The notes under the pieces: generated by a model | Told to the model about the DNA's origin: nothing | What the model saw: only the letters and a program-made list of their open reading frames with translations | The model's database searches: none | Made by a program: the position numbers and the translations under genes | Source: Bacteroidia bacterium | GTDB lineage: Bacteria > Bacteroidota > Bacteroidia > Bacteroidales > Prolixibacteraceae | Assembly (NCBI GenBank): GCA_025358025.1 | Contig: JANYKW010000087.1 | Location: 62,001-126,000 of the forward strand | Direction of reading: 5' to 3' | Length of the DNA: 64,000 nucleotides | In this document: positions 44,342 through 53,140 of the stretch, one piece after another | Numbering within the stretch: the first letter of the stretch is position 1 | How the letters are laid out: the number at the start of each line of letters is the position of its first letter

Positions 44342-44899
44342 CTAGTCGATCAAGTTGTTGATGACTGCGTAGAGCGTGAGCCCGGATATGGATTTTATCC
44401 CAAGTTTGGTGGTGATGTGTTTTCGGTGCGTAATCACAGTATGAATGCTGATAAACAGGTTATCAGATATTTGTTTGTTGCTATGACCGGTTGCAACCAG
44501 TTTCAATACGTCGGATTCGCGTGGAGACAGTTGATAAGATGTACTCTTCTGGTTGCCGGATCCGGAAAATTTGTTCAGCTTAGACAGGATAATATTCTGA
44601 TTGTCATTATGATATATGAAATCATTGAACAATAATACATCAAAGTTTTGATGACTGTTAAAATTCAGTCCAACGACGGAGATATTTCTTTTTCCAAGAA
44701 ATTTTTGGTGTTTCAGGATATATTTCCAGTAATTAACATCAATCAGTATCAATGCATCACTCCATTCCGCAAATATTTTGCAATCGGGACATTCCGTGAA
44801 TAGCTCCCTAATTTCAATTTTTAGCGACTGTAATACACTGCGCAGCCCAATCTGAACGATGGGCCATGGATGTATGATCACCGAGCTATTAGCGTGCAT
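44342..44899 (-). CDS. LuxR-family regulator with degenerate receiver domain
   Basis: The 185-residue protein has a clear C-terminal GerE helix-turn-helix (LSPRESDVLKLVATGHSNKQISDNLFISIHTV). Its N-terminal half resembles a receiver domain, but the acidic DD pair expected at the end of strand 1 is missing (VIIHPWPIVQIGLRSVL). An Asp in LILID may remain at the phosphoacceptor place. It is unlikely to be controlled by ordinary phosphorylation. The gene overlaps the hemerythrin gene by 11 bases, so they are likely produced together. Confidence 0.87.
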   Translation of the reverse strand: MHANSSVIIHPWPIVQIGLRSVLQSLKIEIRELFTECPDCKIFAEWSDALILIDVNYWKYILKHQKFLGKRNISVVGLNFNSHQNFDVLLFNDFIYHNDNQNIILSKLNKFSGSGNQKSTSYQLSPRESDVLKLVATGHSNKQISDNLFISIHTVITHRKHITTKLGIKSISGLTLYAVINNLID

Positions 44900-45623
44900 G
44901 ATTCCGGGAGTTTATTCCGAATAATTCCAGCAGTCTTGGCACAAGAATTTTATCTTCAAAACGTGCATGATCGATCTGCTCTTTTTCGAAATGTGAAAGG
45001 GTATGCAGCATATCATGGAATAGCTGAAGATCCGCGTGAGCAGGGATGTGTTGAATTATAATCATGATAAGATCACTGATTTCCGTTTCAACATTGGCAT
45101 GTTGGTTAAACAGTTTTTTGAGATTTTTTGCGGTTGTTTTAGCCTCATCTGTTTTACTACTGTTGTTGAGTTTGCCCACCAGCGGAAAAATATTTATCTC
45201 CTCAAATTCGATATGGGCATGCAGCTTATTTACGTATTCCTTCAGGTATTTCTCCAGTGTGACAACCAATTTGGTGTTGGGTAGTTTCTCTTTAAGGTTC
45301 TGCATTAAGCTATGCAGCAATGGGATAGTCACCTGTTTATGATGCAGATGTGTTTTAGTAAGAAAATCGGTCAGTAAGGCAAGATTCACGGAATCGGTAT
45401 TGGGAAAATAATCAGTCGAGTCATAGGTATTCAGGACTGAAACGAGAAAGTCAGCATCGATTCTATTTTTCAGACAAATTTCTGCAACAGAATCCTGCCC
45501 CATGTTTGCGCTGATTCCAAATCTGAATACAATGGACAACAAGTCAATGTTCCGGCCTAATACGTCACATAATTTATCATCGGGATGAATCAACTCATGT
45601 TTTTTTGAAAATAAGTCTTCCAT
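44889..45623 (-). CDS. Hemerythrin-domain protein (ScdA/YtfE-like)
   Basis: This 244-residue protein has a C-terminal hemerythrin-like four-helix bundle with iron-ligand candidates in THLHHK, LHAHIEFEEINIFP, LFNQHANVE and IDHARFEDKILVP. The N-terminal part resembles the ScdA_N domain, but the usual CC pair is absent (FRFGISANMG). Relatives repair iron-sulfur clusters after nitric-oxide stress or sense oxygen. It starts four bases after the U32 peptidase stop and overlaps the LuxR regulator gene. Confidence 0.87.
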   Translation of the reverse strand: MEDLFSKKHELIHPDDKLCDVLGRNIDLLSIVFRFGISANMGQDSVAEICLKNRIDADFLVSVLNTYDSTDYFPNTDSVNLALLTDFLTKTHLHHKQVTIPLLHSLMQNLKEKLPNTKLVVTLEKYLKEYVNKLHAHIEFEEINIFPLVGKLNNSSKTDEAKTTAKNLKKLFNQHANVETEISDLIMIIIQHIPAHADLQLFHDMLHTLSHFEKEQIDHARFEDKILVPRLLELFGINSRNHAR

Positions 45624-45627
45624 TTTT

Positions 45628-47508
45628 TTATTTTTCGTTGCTAACTTCTTTGAATATCTTCATCATACAATTTTTGCAATCAAATTCCAGTTCGAATCTG
45701 TTGTTGCCATCCTGCAAAGAGAATGGCAGCGCAAGATGAGCAGGGAAGGTGCCGCCAAATCTGGAACAGTATCCCAGTTCATATTGCAGGCAGTGTTTGG
45801 TGGTCATCACCTGAAGCCGACCGGTTATTTCTCGTTTTTCGACTCCTAATTCAGGCTTTTCGACTCCGTGGCGGCGGTAAAATTGGACCGCAAGGCGGTT
45901 GCAAATATTTTTCTCAAAATTCCAGGAGTCGATCGGATAGGGCATGGCATCAACAGCAGATGAAGTAGAATTTTGTTTAATCTGTGCAGGATTGGGGGAC
46001 AATCTCAATTGTGTTATCCTGTTAAGCAACCCCCTCCGCAACTCATTCAATTGCTGTGAAGTGAAAAAATATTGTTCGTTGCCACAGGTCTCTATACCGG
46101 TTACCCGGAAATTGGTATCACCGGATTTTGCCAGTTGACGCAAGATATTTTCACGCGATTTTTCAACATCCCGGGCAGGAACCTTTTCCATCGCAAGAGA
46201 ATAGACTATCCCGGCGGACATTGCGGCCACCCCATTCTCCTTCGCGGTGACCTGCTGAAGTTCGAATCCTTGCCGGGTGGCCACCAGGGTCACTCCGACG
46301 GCAATCCTGCGTTCCGAAGTTTTTTTTCCCAGAGCCACCTGAAAAGAGTGGTCCCAATTCCTCCGGAGGGTGGCACCAACAAAAACCCCATTCATTCTGT
46401 CGGGATAAATCGTTCGGGTTTCGACTCTGTTTACTTTCAACCCCGTGCTCTCCCCCATTTTGTTTACAAAGGTCAGACCGTCGTTGTTGGCAATGGCTTT
46501 TGAACCTGATATTTGGAAGGAATCTCCCGTGATTCTGGTGACTACCCCAATCTCTTCCCCAGTTGACTTGGGACTGTCTAAGTTTGCAACAGCATCTTTG
46601 CGCCCGTGAAGAAAATATTCTGTGGCGCCACGGTGAAAGGTTTTTTCCGGATCCGGGGTAAAAAAAATTTTTGTTTTACCTTCTGATGCTGCTGTGCATT
46701 CTGGTTTCCCCTCCAAAATCCGATCAAGCTCTTCGCGGTAGTATGCTGTAATATTTTTTACATAATCCGGATCTTTCAGTCTTCCTTCAATCTTGAAGGA
46801 CCGTATACCGGCTGCTGCAAGTTCGCGCATCGATTTTGAACGGTCGAGATCTTTGAGTGAAAGGAGGTGTTTTTCCCTGACGATAATTTTACCGGCAACA
46901 TCGGACAGTGTATATTTTTTGCGGCATGGTTGAGCGCATGCCCCCCTGTTGGCACTTCTGCCTCCAATGGCATGGCTCATATAGCATTGTCCGCTCAGGC
47001 TGACGCATAATGAACCGTGAACAAATGCTTCGAGTTCAATGGTTGTGTGTGCCGCAATTCCTTCAATCTGACCAAGAGAGAGTTCCCGGGCCAAAACAGC
47101 TCTTTTGAAACCCACGTCTTCCAGAAATTTTATTTTATCCACCGTGAAATTATTGGCCTGTGTGCTGGCATGGATGGCAATAGGAGGTAAATCCATCTCA
47201 AGTATTCCAAAATCCTGGATGATGAGGGCATCAGCACCAGCTTCAATGACCTGCTGAATGATTCTTTCTGCTTCTTCCAGTTCGCTGTCGTAGAGGATCG
47301 TATTGAGGGCGACGTAAGTTTTGGCCCCAAAAAAACGAGCCTCTGTTGCCAGTTTCCTGATCTCATCGATGGAGTTGCCAGCCGCTTCCCTCGCTCCAAA
47401 TTTGGGTGCGCCAATGTACACGGCATCGGCACCATGATGGATGGCTGCGATACCGCATTCCAGGTTTTTTGCCGGAGCAAGGAGCTCAAGTTTGTTTGTG
47501 CTACGCAC
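45628..47508 (-). CDS. U32 family peptidase-like protein (RlhA/YhbU type)
   Basis: From the GTG at 47508 this protein of about 626 residues begins with the family start KLELLAPAKNLECGIAAIHHGADAVYIGAPKFGAR. The conserved cysteine cluster lies in LCVSLSGQCYMSHAIGGRSANRGACAQPCRKKY, then FKIEGRLKDPDYV. RlhA of this family hydroxylates 23S rRNA C2501 in E. coli, so a tRNA/rRNA modification role is more likely than proteolysis. The track ORF continues 26 codons upstream through a repeat array and is rejected. The C-terminal 200 residues are poorly conserved. Confidence 0.88.
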   Translation of the reverse strand: MRSTNKLELLAPAKNLECGIAAIHHGADAVYIGAPKFGAREAAGNSIDEIRKLATEARFFGAKTYVALNTILYDSELEEAERIIQQVIEAGADALIIQDFGILEMDLPPIAIHASTQANNFTVDKIKFLEDVGFKRAVLARELSLGQIEGIAAHTTIELEAFVHGSLCVSLSGQCYMSHAIGGRSANRGACAQPCRKKYTLSDVAGKIIVREKHLLSLKDLDRSKSMRELAAAGIRSFKIEGRLKDPDYVKNITAYYREELDRILEGKPECTAASEGKTKIFFTPDPEKTFHRGATEYFLHGRKDAVANLDSPKSTGEEIGVVTRITGDSFQISGSKAIANNDGLTFVNKMGESTGLKVNRVETRTIYPDRMNGVFVGATLRRNWDHSFQVALGKKTSERRIAVGVTLVATRQGFELQQVTAKENGVAAMSAGIVYSLAMEKVPARDVEKSRENILRQLAKSGDTNFRVTGIETCGNEQYFFTSQQLNELRRGLLNRITQLRLSPNPAQIKQNSTSSAVDAMPYPIDSWNFEKNICNRLAVQFYRRHGVEKPELGVEKREITGRLQVMTTKHCLQYELGYCSRFGGTFPAHLALPFSLQDGNNRFELEFDCKNCMMKIFKEVSNEK

Positions 47509-47515
47509 GTTTAAT

Positions 47516-47588
47516 AAGTTTAAAAAATTTGGAATGTTTGAAAAGTTGATGATGCGAAGCAATATAAACATTTTTAAACTTCTCAAAC
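47516..47588. repeat. GTTTAAAAA/GTTTGAAAA array with inverted copy before the U32 gene
   Basis: The left part (47516-47546) contains GTTTAAAAAATTTGG and GTTTGAAAAGTT. The right part (47568-47588) contains the inverted AACATTTTTAAACTTC and CTCAAAC. The arms form an imperfect hairpin of about 20 bp. It covers the region the track translated as an N-terminal extension of the U32 protein. Confidence 0.65.
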
Positions 47589-47622
47589 AGCCGTATGGAG
47601 AAACGCCCGCAGGGCAAACATT

Positions 47623-47970
47623 TCAGGCTTCCTCCTGGAGTGCTTCCCAGTATTCCAAGGCCCTGCGAGTATGTGGGATAACAATGGTGCCTCCCACCAG
47701 ATTGGCAACAGCAAAAATCTCGAATAGCGCATCAGTGGTAACGCCCTGTTCGAAGCACTTTTCGAGGTGATATTTGACACAGTCGTCACAACGCAAAACC
47801 ATAGAACTAACCAGACCCAGCATCTCCTTTACTTTTGTGGAGAGGGCTCCTTCCATGTAGGTATTGGTGTCAATATTGTAGATCCTTTTCATCACTTTAT
47901 TGTCAGAGGCCAAAATTTTTTCATTCATTTTGGCACGGTAGGCGCGGAATTCAGTAATTTTCTCGTTCAT
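47623..47970 (-). CDS. Carboxymuconolactone decarboxylase family (AhpD-like) protein
   Basis: This 115-residue helical protein has an AhpD-like redox motif RCDDCVKYHLEKC, with a CxxC and a nearby His. Such proteins reduce peroxiredoxin systems or act as peroxidases. The decarboxylase name reflects only the family. It lies upstream of the U32 gene on the same strand, 114 bases away with a repeat array between. The 168 bases upstream of it (47971-48138) hold no gene. Confidence 0.9.
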   Translation of the reverse strand: MNEKITEFRAYRAKMNEKILASDNKVMKRIYNIDTNTYMEGALSTKVKEMLGLVSSMVLRCDDCVKYHLEKCFEQGVTTDALFEIFAVANLVGGTIVIPHTRRALEYWEALQEEA

Positions 47971-48138
47971 AGGGAATTAATTTTGGATTTTGGATTTGTG
48001 GATGCGCTTGCATTTTAGGGGAGAATTTTTATTGTGGTACTAGTACAACAGTAGAAATGTATTACGAGTGAACAATTTTTTTGTATCATTATGTTGGTGA
48101 ATTTTCCTGGGATCGCAATCCATAATCAAAAATTACTC

Positions 48139-49485
48139 TCAAGAAGGACCAATAGCAGATTCCACCTCCCCGATCAAAGTCGTTTGAGTGCATCCGGTGA
48201 TTTTCACCCGGACAAAATCTCCAATTTCGATACCACTATTCGGAAATACGACCACTTTATTTTGAGAACTGCGGCCAAAGAATTCGTTTTTTTTCTTTTT
48301 GGATATTCCCTCTGCGAGTACCTCCATCGTTTGTCCGATATCGCGCTGGTTGCACTCCAGCGAAAGTCTGTTTTGCAAATGAATGATCTCTTCCAGCCTC
48401 CTTGATTTTACTTCCTCCGGAACATCATCTTTAAAATGATCGGCAGCGTAGGTGCCGGGCCGCATTGAGAATTTGAACATGAATGAAGTATCGAACCGGA
48501 CCTCTTCCATCAGCTGAAGTGATTGCTGGTGATCCTCTTCTGTTTCGGAACAAAAGCCGCAGAAAATATCAGTTGTGATGCCACATTCAGGCAGGGTGTG
48601 CCGAATCGCATTGATCCTGCCAAGATACCAATCCCGGTCATATTTCCGGTTCATTTTTTTCAGGATGACAGAACTTCCCGATTGAACCGGCAGGTGGATA
48701 TGCCTGCAGATATTCGGATAGGCAACCATTATCTTTAACAATTTATCAGACAGGTCTTTGGGATGCGAAGTGGTAAACCGTACACGCAATTTGGGAGAGA
48801 TTTGAGCAACCATCTCCAGCAGATCCGGAAATTTGATTGATTTTCGGGTGGGTTCAGGATGCCAGACATAGGAGTTGACATTTTGCCCAAGGAGGGTCAC
48901 CTCTTTGGTACCGCTTTCAATCAATGCTGTAACCTCATTGAGAATGTCTTTGGGATCACGGCTTCGCTCGCGGCCACGGGTATAGGGAACGATGCAATAG
49001 GTGCAAAAATTATTACAACCTCTTGTAATTGAAACAAAACCGGTGATCCGCTCTTCTCCGATTCTTTTAGGGATGATAGAATCGTATGTTTCATCAATGG
49101 TCAATTCAATATTGACGGCACTTTCACCAAGCCGGGCTTTGTCATATAGGAAGGGTAGGTCCCTGTAGGCATCCGGACCGGCCACCAGATCAACAGTTTT
49201 TTTATCAATGAGTTCATCTCCAATTCTTTCTGCCATACAGCCGATCAGTCCGACTACCAGTTTCGGGTTTTTCTTTTTCAGACTTTTGAAGAAAGACAAC
49301 CTGTTCCATATTTTCTTCTCGGCATTGTCTCGTACCGAGCAGGTATTAACCAGAATGGCATCGGCATCGGCATATTGTCTGGTTATGGTAAACCCGCGGT
49401 CTTCCATTACAGAAGCGACAACTTCACTGTCAGCCACATTCATCTGGCAACCGTAGGTTTCAATGTATAGTTTTTTTTCCGTCAT
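48139..49485 (-). CDS. miaB: tRNA-2-methylthio-N6-dimethylallyladenosine synthase
   Basis: This radical-SAM methylthiotransferase modifies A37 of tRNAs reading UNN codons. The protein is about 448 residues from the ATG at 49485; the ATG at 49503 is an alternative. The N-terminal UPF0004 domain has KLYIETYGCQMN, NTCSVRDNAE and GCMAE cysteines. The radical-SAM cluster CNNFCTYC is in the TRGCNNFCTYCIVPYTRGRE region. A TRAM-like C-terminal domain follows (EVLAEGISKKKKNEFFGRS). The motifs favour MiaB over MtaB or RimO. Confidence 0.96.
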   Translation of the reverse strand: MTEKKLYIETYGCQMNVADSEVVASVMEDRGFTITRQYADADAILVNTCSVRDNAEKKIWNRLSFFKSLKKKNPKLVVGLIGCMAERIGDELIDKKTVDLVAGPDAYRDLPFLYDKARLGESAVNIELTIDETYDSIIPKRIGEERITGFVSITRGCNNFCTYCIVPYTRGRERSRDPKDILNEVTALIESGTKEVTLLGQNVNSYVWHPEPTRKSIKFPDLLEMVAQISPKLRVRFTTSHPKDLSDKLLKIMVAYPNICRHIHLPVQSGSSVILKKMNRKYDRDWYLGRINAIRHTLPECGITTDIFCGFCSETEEDHQQSLQLMEEVRFDTSFMFKFSMRPGTYAADHFKDDVPEEVKSRRLEEIIHLQNRLSLECNQRDIGQTMEVLAEGISKKKKNEFFGRSSQNKVVVFPNSGIEIGDFVRVKITGCTQTTLIGEVESAIGPS

Positions 49486-49529
49486 ATGATCTCCAAATAG
49501 CATTGGTATACAGTTGAACCAATGAACTG

Positions 49530-49537
49530 CAAAGGTA
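49530..49537 (-). promoter_or_regulatory. -7 element for miaB
   Basis: TACCTTTG (minus strand) matches TAnnTTTG, about 45 bases before the ATG at 49485. It is divergent from the element at 49612-49619. Confidence 0.5.
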
Positions 49538-49611
49538 GAATCAATTCTTCCAAATTTTTAATCAATAGATAAACTTTGATTAAACGGGGTTTTTCCCGAT
49601 CTCTTTTTCTT

Positions 49612-49619
49612 TATCTTTG
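49612..49619 (+). promoter_or_regulatory. -7 element for the SPOR-purF unit
   Basis: TATCTTTG matches TAnnTTTG and lies 18 bases before the ATG at 49638. This rules out the track's TTG start at 49617. Confidence 0.55.
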
Positions 49620-49637
49620 CAGCAAAATATCCGTGAT

Positions 49638-50126
49638 ATGACCATGTTTAGACTGAAAACCGGCATTTTGCTCTGGATATTTCCGGCAGTATTCAGTTTT
49701 TCATTAAAGGCACAAACGGCCAAATCCAGCGCGCTGGCACCTGCTCTGCCAGAAGGTGCGTATATATGGCAGCGCCTCCAGGTGGAGGCCAGCAGTGAAA
49801 TTTCAGATCTGCTAAGACAACAATACGATCTAAACAGAAAAGCCGGAACTTTCTTTGGTTACAGGCTTCAGCTCTATTTTGGCTCAGGCCTCCAGGCCAG
49901 GGCACATGCAGAAAAAGTTAGGGCAGATTTCAATGCTCTTTACCCTGATGCAAAGGTCTACCTGATTTTTAAATCCCCTGATTTTATCGTAAGGGCCGGA
50001 GATTTCAGAACCAAAAGTGATGCCTTAAAAGTATTAAAGAGTTTAACACCGGGATTTGCGAATGCCTTCATCGTTAACGACGATATTGCTTTTCCAGGGC
50101 CGGTAGTTCAAGGAGAAATTAAATAA
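49638..50126 (+). CDS. SPOR-domain exported protein
   Basis: From the ATG at 49638 this 162-residue protein has a signal peptide (GILLWIFPAVFSFSLKAQ). A C-terminal SPOR fold follows, with FGYRLQLYFGSGLQARAHAEKVRADFNALYPD and PDFIVRAGDFRTKSDALKVLKSL. SPOR domains bind denuded glycan strands at division septa. It ends three bases before the purF-like start, so the two share a transcript, although the link between a cell wall binder and a purine enzyme is unexplained. Confidence 0.9.
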   Translation: MTMFRLKTGILLWIFPAVFSFSLKAQTAKSSALAPALPEGAYIWQRLQVEASSEISDLLRQQYDLNRKAGTFFGYRLQLYFGSGLQARAHAEKVRADFNALYPDAKVYLIFKSPDFIVRAGDFRTKSDALKVLKSLTPGFANAFIVNDDIAFPGPVVQGEIK

Positions 50127-50129
50127 CGT

Positions 50130-52031
50130 ATGAGCGACGAAATCAAACATGAGTGTGGTATAGCCCTGATCAGGCTTCGTAAACCGCTTGAGTACTACCG
50201 CCTGAAATATGGTACCTGGCAATACGGGATCAACAAACTCTATGTGATGATGGAAAAGCAGCATAACCGGGGTCAGGATGGTGCCGGAGCTGTTGGAGTC
50301 AAAGTAAATGTGTCGCCGGGTCAGGAGTACATTTTCAGACATCGGTCCATTGATCCCAATCCCATCCGGGACGTTTTCGCAAAGATTTTTAAAGAGTTCA
50401 ATCACGCTCAACAGAATTTTCAGCAAGCTTTTCACGATCCTACCTGGGCAAAGGCCAACCTCCCTTTTGCCGGGGAACTCTATTTGGGTCACCTGAGATA
50501 TGGCACCTACGGCAGAAACAGCGTTGAATCGACTCATCCGGTGATGCGCCAGAACAACTGGCGTTCCCGTAATCTTGTGCTTGCGGGGAATTTCAACCTT
50601 ACCAATGTGGATGAACTCTTCAACCTTTTGGTGGGATTGGGGCAGTTTCCCAAAGGATTTAATGACACGGTTACGATTCTTGAAAAAGTAGGTCACTTCC
50701 TCGATGAGGAGAATGAACTGCTTTTCAGACAATACAAGAATGAAGGATATGCCAATGTGGATATCTCCCCGCTGATTGAAAAAAACATAGATATACGCAA
50801 AGTACTGGAAAGGGCGAGCCGCGATTGGGATGGCGGATATACCATTGGCGGGATCATTGGTCATGGCGATGCTTTTGTGGCACGTGATCCATGGGGCATC
50901 CGCCCTGCATATTACTACGCAGATGAAGAGATTGTAGTGGTAGCCTCTGAAAGACCTGTTATTCAGACTGTCATGAACGTTGGTTGGAACAGTGTTTCCG
51001 AAATAAAACCCGGACATGCGCTGATCGTTAAGATGGATGGGACCTACAAAGAAGAGCTTGTTCGTGTACCTCAGAAAAGAAGTTCATGTTCGTTCGAACG
51101 GATCTATTTCTCCAGAGGTTCAGACCGGGATATCTATAAGGAGCGTAAAAAATTGGGTTTTCTGCTTGCACCAGCCATTTTGAAGGCAATCAACAACGAC
51201 TTGAAAAATACGGTATTCTCCTTTATTCCCAATACGGCAGAAACTGCTTATTTGGGGATGATGGAAGGCATCCGGGCTGATCTGCTGCAATGGAAAAAGG
51301 AGAAGATTCACGCTTTGGGTGATAAAATGACAGAAGATGAGATTGGTGAGATCATCTCCATACAGCCAAGGATGGAAAAGATCGCCATCAAGGATGTGAA
51401 GATGCGTACCTTTATTGCGGATGATTCAAGCCGTGACGATCTTGTTGGACACGTCTATGATGTAACCTACGGAGTTGTCGAGAATCATGAGGATACGCTT
51501 GTTGTTATTGATGATTCTATTGTCAGGGGAACTACCCTGAAGCAGAGCATTTTGAAGAGTCTGGACAGGCTTAAGCCAAAGAAGATCATCATCATATCCT
51601 CCGCCCCGCAAATCCGCTATCCTGATTGCTATGGCATAGACATGGCGATCCTGGGCAAATTTGTGGCATTCGAAGCGGCTATCGCGCTATTGAAGGAGCA
51701 AGGTAAATCCGGCGTTATTGATGAGGTTTACCGCAAATGCAAAGAACAGCAACATTTGCCCAAAGAGGAGATGGTGAATTACGTGAAGGAGATCTACAAG
51801 CCATTCAGTGATGAGGATATCTCCGGAAAAATCGCCAGGCTACTCAAACCTGCAACGTGCCACGCGGAGGTTCAGATTGTCTACCAGTCTGTCGAAAATC
51901 TGCACATTGCCTGTCCCAATGATTTGGGCGACTGGTACTTCACGGGTGATTATCCGACTCCGGGAGGGAATAAAGTGGTCAACACCTCCTTTATCAATTA
52001 CATTGAGGGAATTGCAGGCCGCGCTTATTGA
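50130..52031 (+). CDS. purF: Amidophosphoribosyltransferase, long Bacteroidota-type
   Basis: PurF uses glutamine and PRPP to form phosphoribosylamine, the first step of purine synthesis. The 633-residue protein is about 130 residues longer than the common enzyme. The N-terminal nucleophile is Cys9 in HECGIALIRL, implying removal of an eight-residue propeptide. Class II amidotransferase features (RGQDGAGAVG, LGHLRYGTYG, AGNFNL) and the PRPP motif VVIDDSIVRGTTLK are present, with a C-terminal DWYFTGDYPT segment. It may be a paralogue of a standard PurF elsewhere in the genome. It overlaps glsB by seven bases. Confidence 0.88.
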   Translation: MSDEIKHECGIALIRLRKPLEYYRLKYGTWQYGINKLYVMMEKQHNRGQDGAGAVGVKVNVSPGQEYIFRHRSIDPNPIRDVFAKIFKEFNHAQQNFQQAFHDPTWAKANLPFAGELYLGHLRYGTYGRNSVESTHPVMRQNNWRSRNLVLAGNFNLTNVDELFNLLVGLGQFPKGFNDTVTILEKVGHFLDEENELLFRQYKNEGYANVDISPLIEKNIDIRKVLERASRDWDGGYTIGGIIGHGDAFVARDPWGIRPAYYYADEEIVVVASERPVIQTVMNVGWNSVSEIKPGHALIVKMDGTYKEELVRVPQKRSSCSFERIYFSRGSDRDIYKERKKLGFLLAPAILKAINNDLKNTVFSFIPNTAETAYLGMMEGIRADLLQWKKEKIHALGDKMTEDEIGEIISIQPRMEKIAIKDVKMRTFIADDSSRDDLVGHVYDVTYGVVENHEDTLVVIDDSIVRGTTLKQSILKSLDRLKPKKIIIISSAPQIRYPDCYGIDMAILGKFVAFEAAIALLKEQGKSGVIDEVYRKCKEQQHLPKEEMVNYVKEIYKPFSDEDISGKIARLLKPATCHAEVQIVYQSVENLHIACPNDLGDWYFTGDYPTPGGNKVVNTSFINYIEGIAGRAY

Positions 52032-52996
52032 AAGCGCATCTTTGGATTATCCTGTTTTTCGAAAAGTTCTTCCAGATAGGTGGATACATGCCGGTCGATT
52101 TTGATATCATACATGTCTTCAATGCTTAACAGGATTCCTGTTTCCTCAACGTCTCCGAATTCATCGCTGATAGCTGTTCCAAATGTTCGCATATTTGGTG
52201 TCAGATTCATGTAGGCATTGATGAGTGGTGGGATATTTTCGCCTAATTTGCGCACCTCTTGTGAAAGGATCTTGTATGCCTCATTGTAACTCTTTTCGCC
52301 GAAAAGTTCATCCATTTTTGCACGATCGGGATGGTAAGCCATCGGTTTTTTTGCCCATACCAAATGATCCGGATCCGAGAAAAATTTACTGAAAAAGTAG
52401 AGAATCAGATCACGGGCTTCCTCATTGTAATGTGTGTACATCGTAACTTTTCCGAAGAAATATTTTACATCGGGATAGTCGATCATCAGCGCTCCCAAGC
52501 CATCCCAGAGGTTGTCGAGGGCAAAGAGTGCTTTTGATCCGACTTTGCTCGACTGGTAGTCGGGTTGAACAAAAGAACGACCCAGTTCAATAACAGATGG
52601 CAGATATTCGGCAATAAATTTGTCGGAAAAATTAAAGAGATGAGCTGTTGCCAACGGGACCTCGCCGTTGGCATCTGTACCCAGTCCGCTGCAGTGGATA
52701 TACCGGTAGCCTCCAAGAATCTCCTTGTTTGCAGGATCCCAGACGATTAATTGCTTGTATGGATGTGCTTCTGAAGTATCGTATTGATCAATATCCAGTT
52801 CCTCCCCGATGCCTCCTCCTGCAGATCTGAAGGTCAGCTCCCTGAGCCGGCCAATCTCGCGCATCAGATTGGGTGAATCGAAGTGAGTAAGGATATAGAT
52901 CTCGTTGTCAGCCTTATTCGTCTTTCTTTGAAATTTATCCGGAGTTAGCTCTGCTTCCAATAATTCCCTTGGAACGGGAGGAATGATCTCCTTCAT
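52025..52996 (-). CDS. glsB: Glycine (amino acid) N-acyltransferase GlsB-like
   Basis: This protein of about 323 residues (ATG at 52996) has a GNAT-like OlsB fold: RELTFRSAGGGIGEELDIDQYD, QLIVWDPANKEILGGYRYI, VIELGRSFVQPDYQSSKVGSKALFALDNLWDGLG. GlsB makes N-acyl glycine using acyl-ACP in Bacteroides, the first step to glycine and serine-glycine lipids. glsA follows the same logic upstream on the same strand. The assignment rests on gene pairing and motif likeness. Earlier ATG-less extensions of the track ORF enter repeat sequence and are rejected. Confidence 0.82.
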   Translation of the reverse strand: MKEIIPPVPRELLEAELTPDKFQRKTNKADNEIYILTHFDSPNLMREIGRLRELTFRSAGGGIGEELDIDQYDTSEAHPYKQLIVWDPANKEILGGYRYIHCSGLGTDANGEVPLATAHLFNFSDKFIAEYLPSVIELGRSFVQPDYQSSKVGSKALFALDNLWDGLGALMIDYPDVKYFFGKVTMYTHYNEEARDLILYFFSKFFSDPDHLVWAKKPMAYHPDRAKMDELFGEKSYNEAYKILSQEVRKLGENIPPLINAYMNLTPNMRTFGTAISDEFGDVEETGILLSIEDMYDIKIDRHVSTYLEELFEKQDNPKMRFQ

Positions 52997-53041
52997 CGTA
53001 AAACAAGTAATTAGTTCGGCACAAAAATAATAATAATTAAA

Positions 53042-53125
53042 CCACAAATTCTACAAATAAGCACAAATCAAATCCCTTCCTTTCCACAAATTTCCTAAGA
53101 TCAAACCTCACCCCTGCCACAAATT
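53042..53125. repeat. CCACAAATT-type repeat between glsB and glsA
   Basis: Three exact CCACAAATT copies (53042-53050, 53084-53092, 53117-53125) and variants CTACAAATA and GCACAAATC fill the gap before the glsA stop codon. It is the same family style as 28083-28181. Confidence 0.65.
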
Positions 53126-53140
53126 GCATTTATTGCCACA

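Noticed and set aside
50043-51017. 324-codon minus-strand ORF
   Set aside because: It is antisense to the SPOR and purF genes, with no recognisable family, and the plus-strand genes have clear motifs. It is a shadow ORF.
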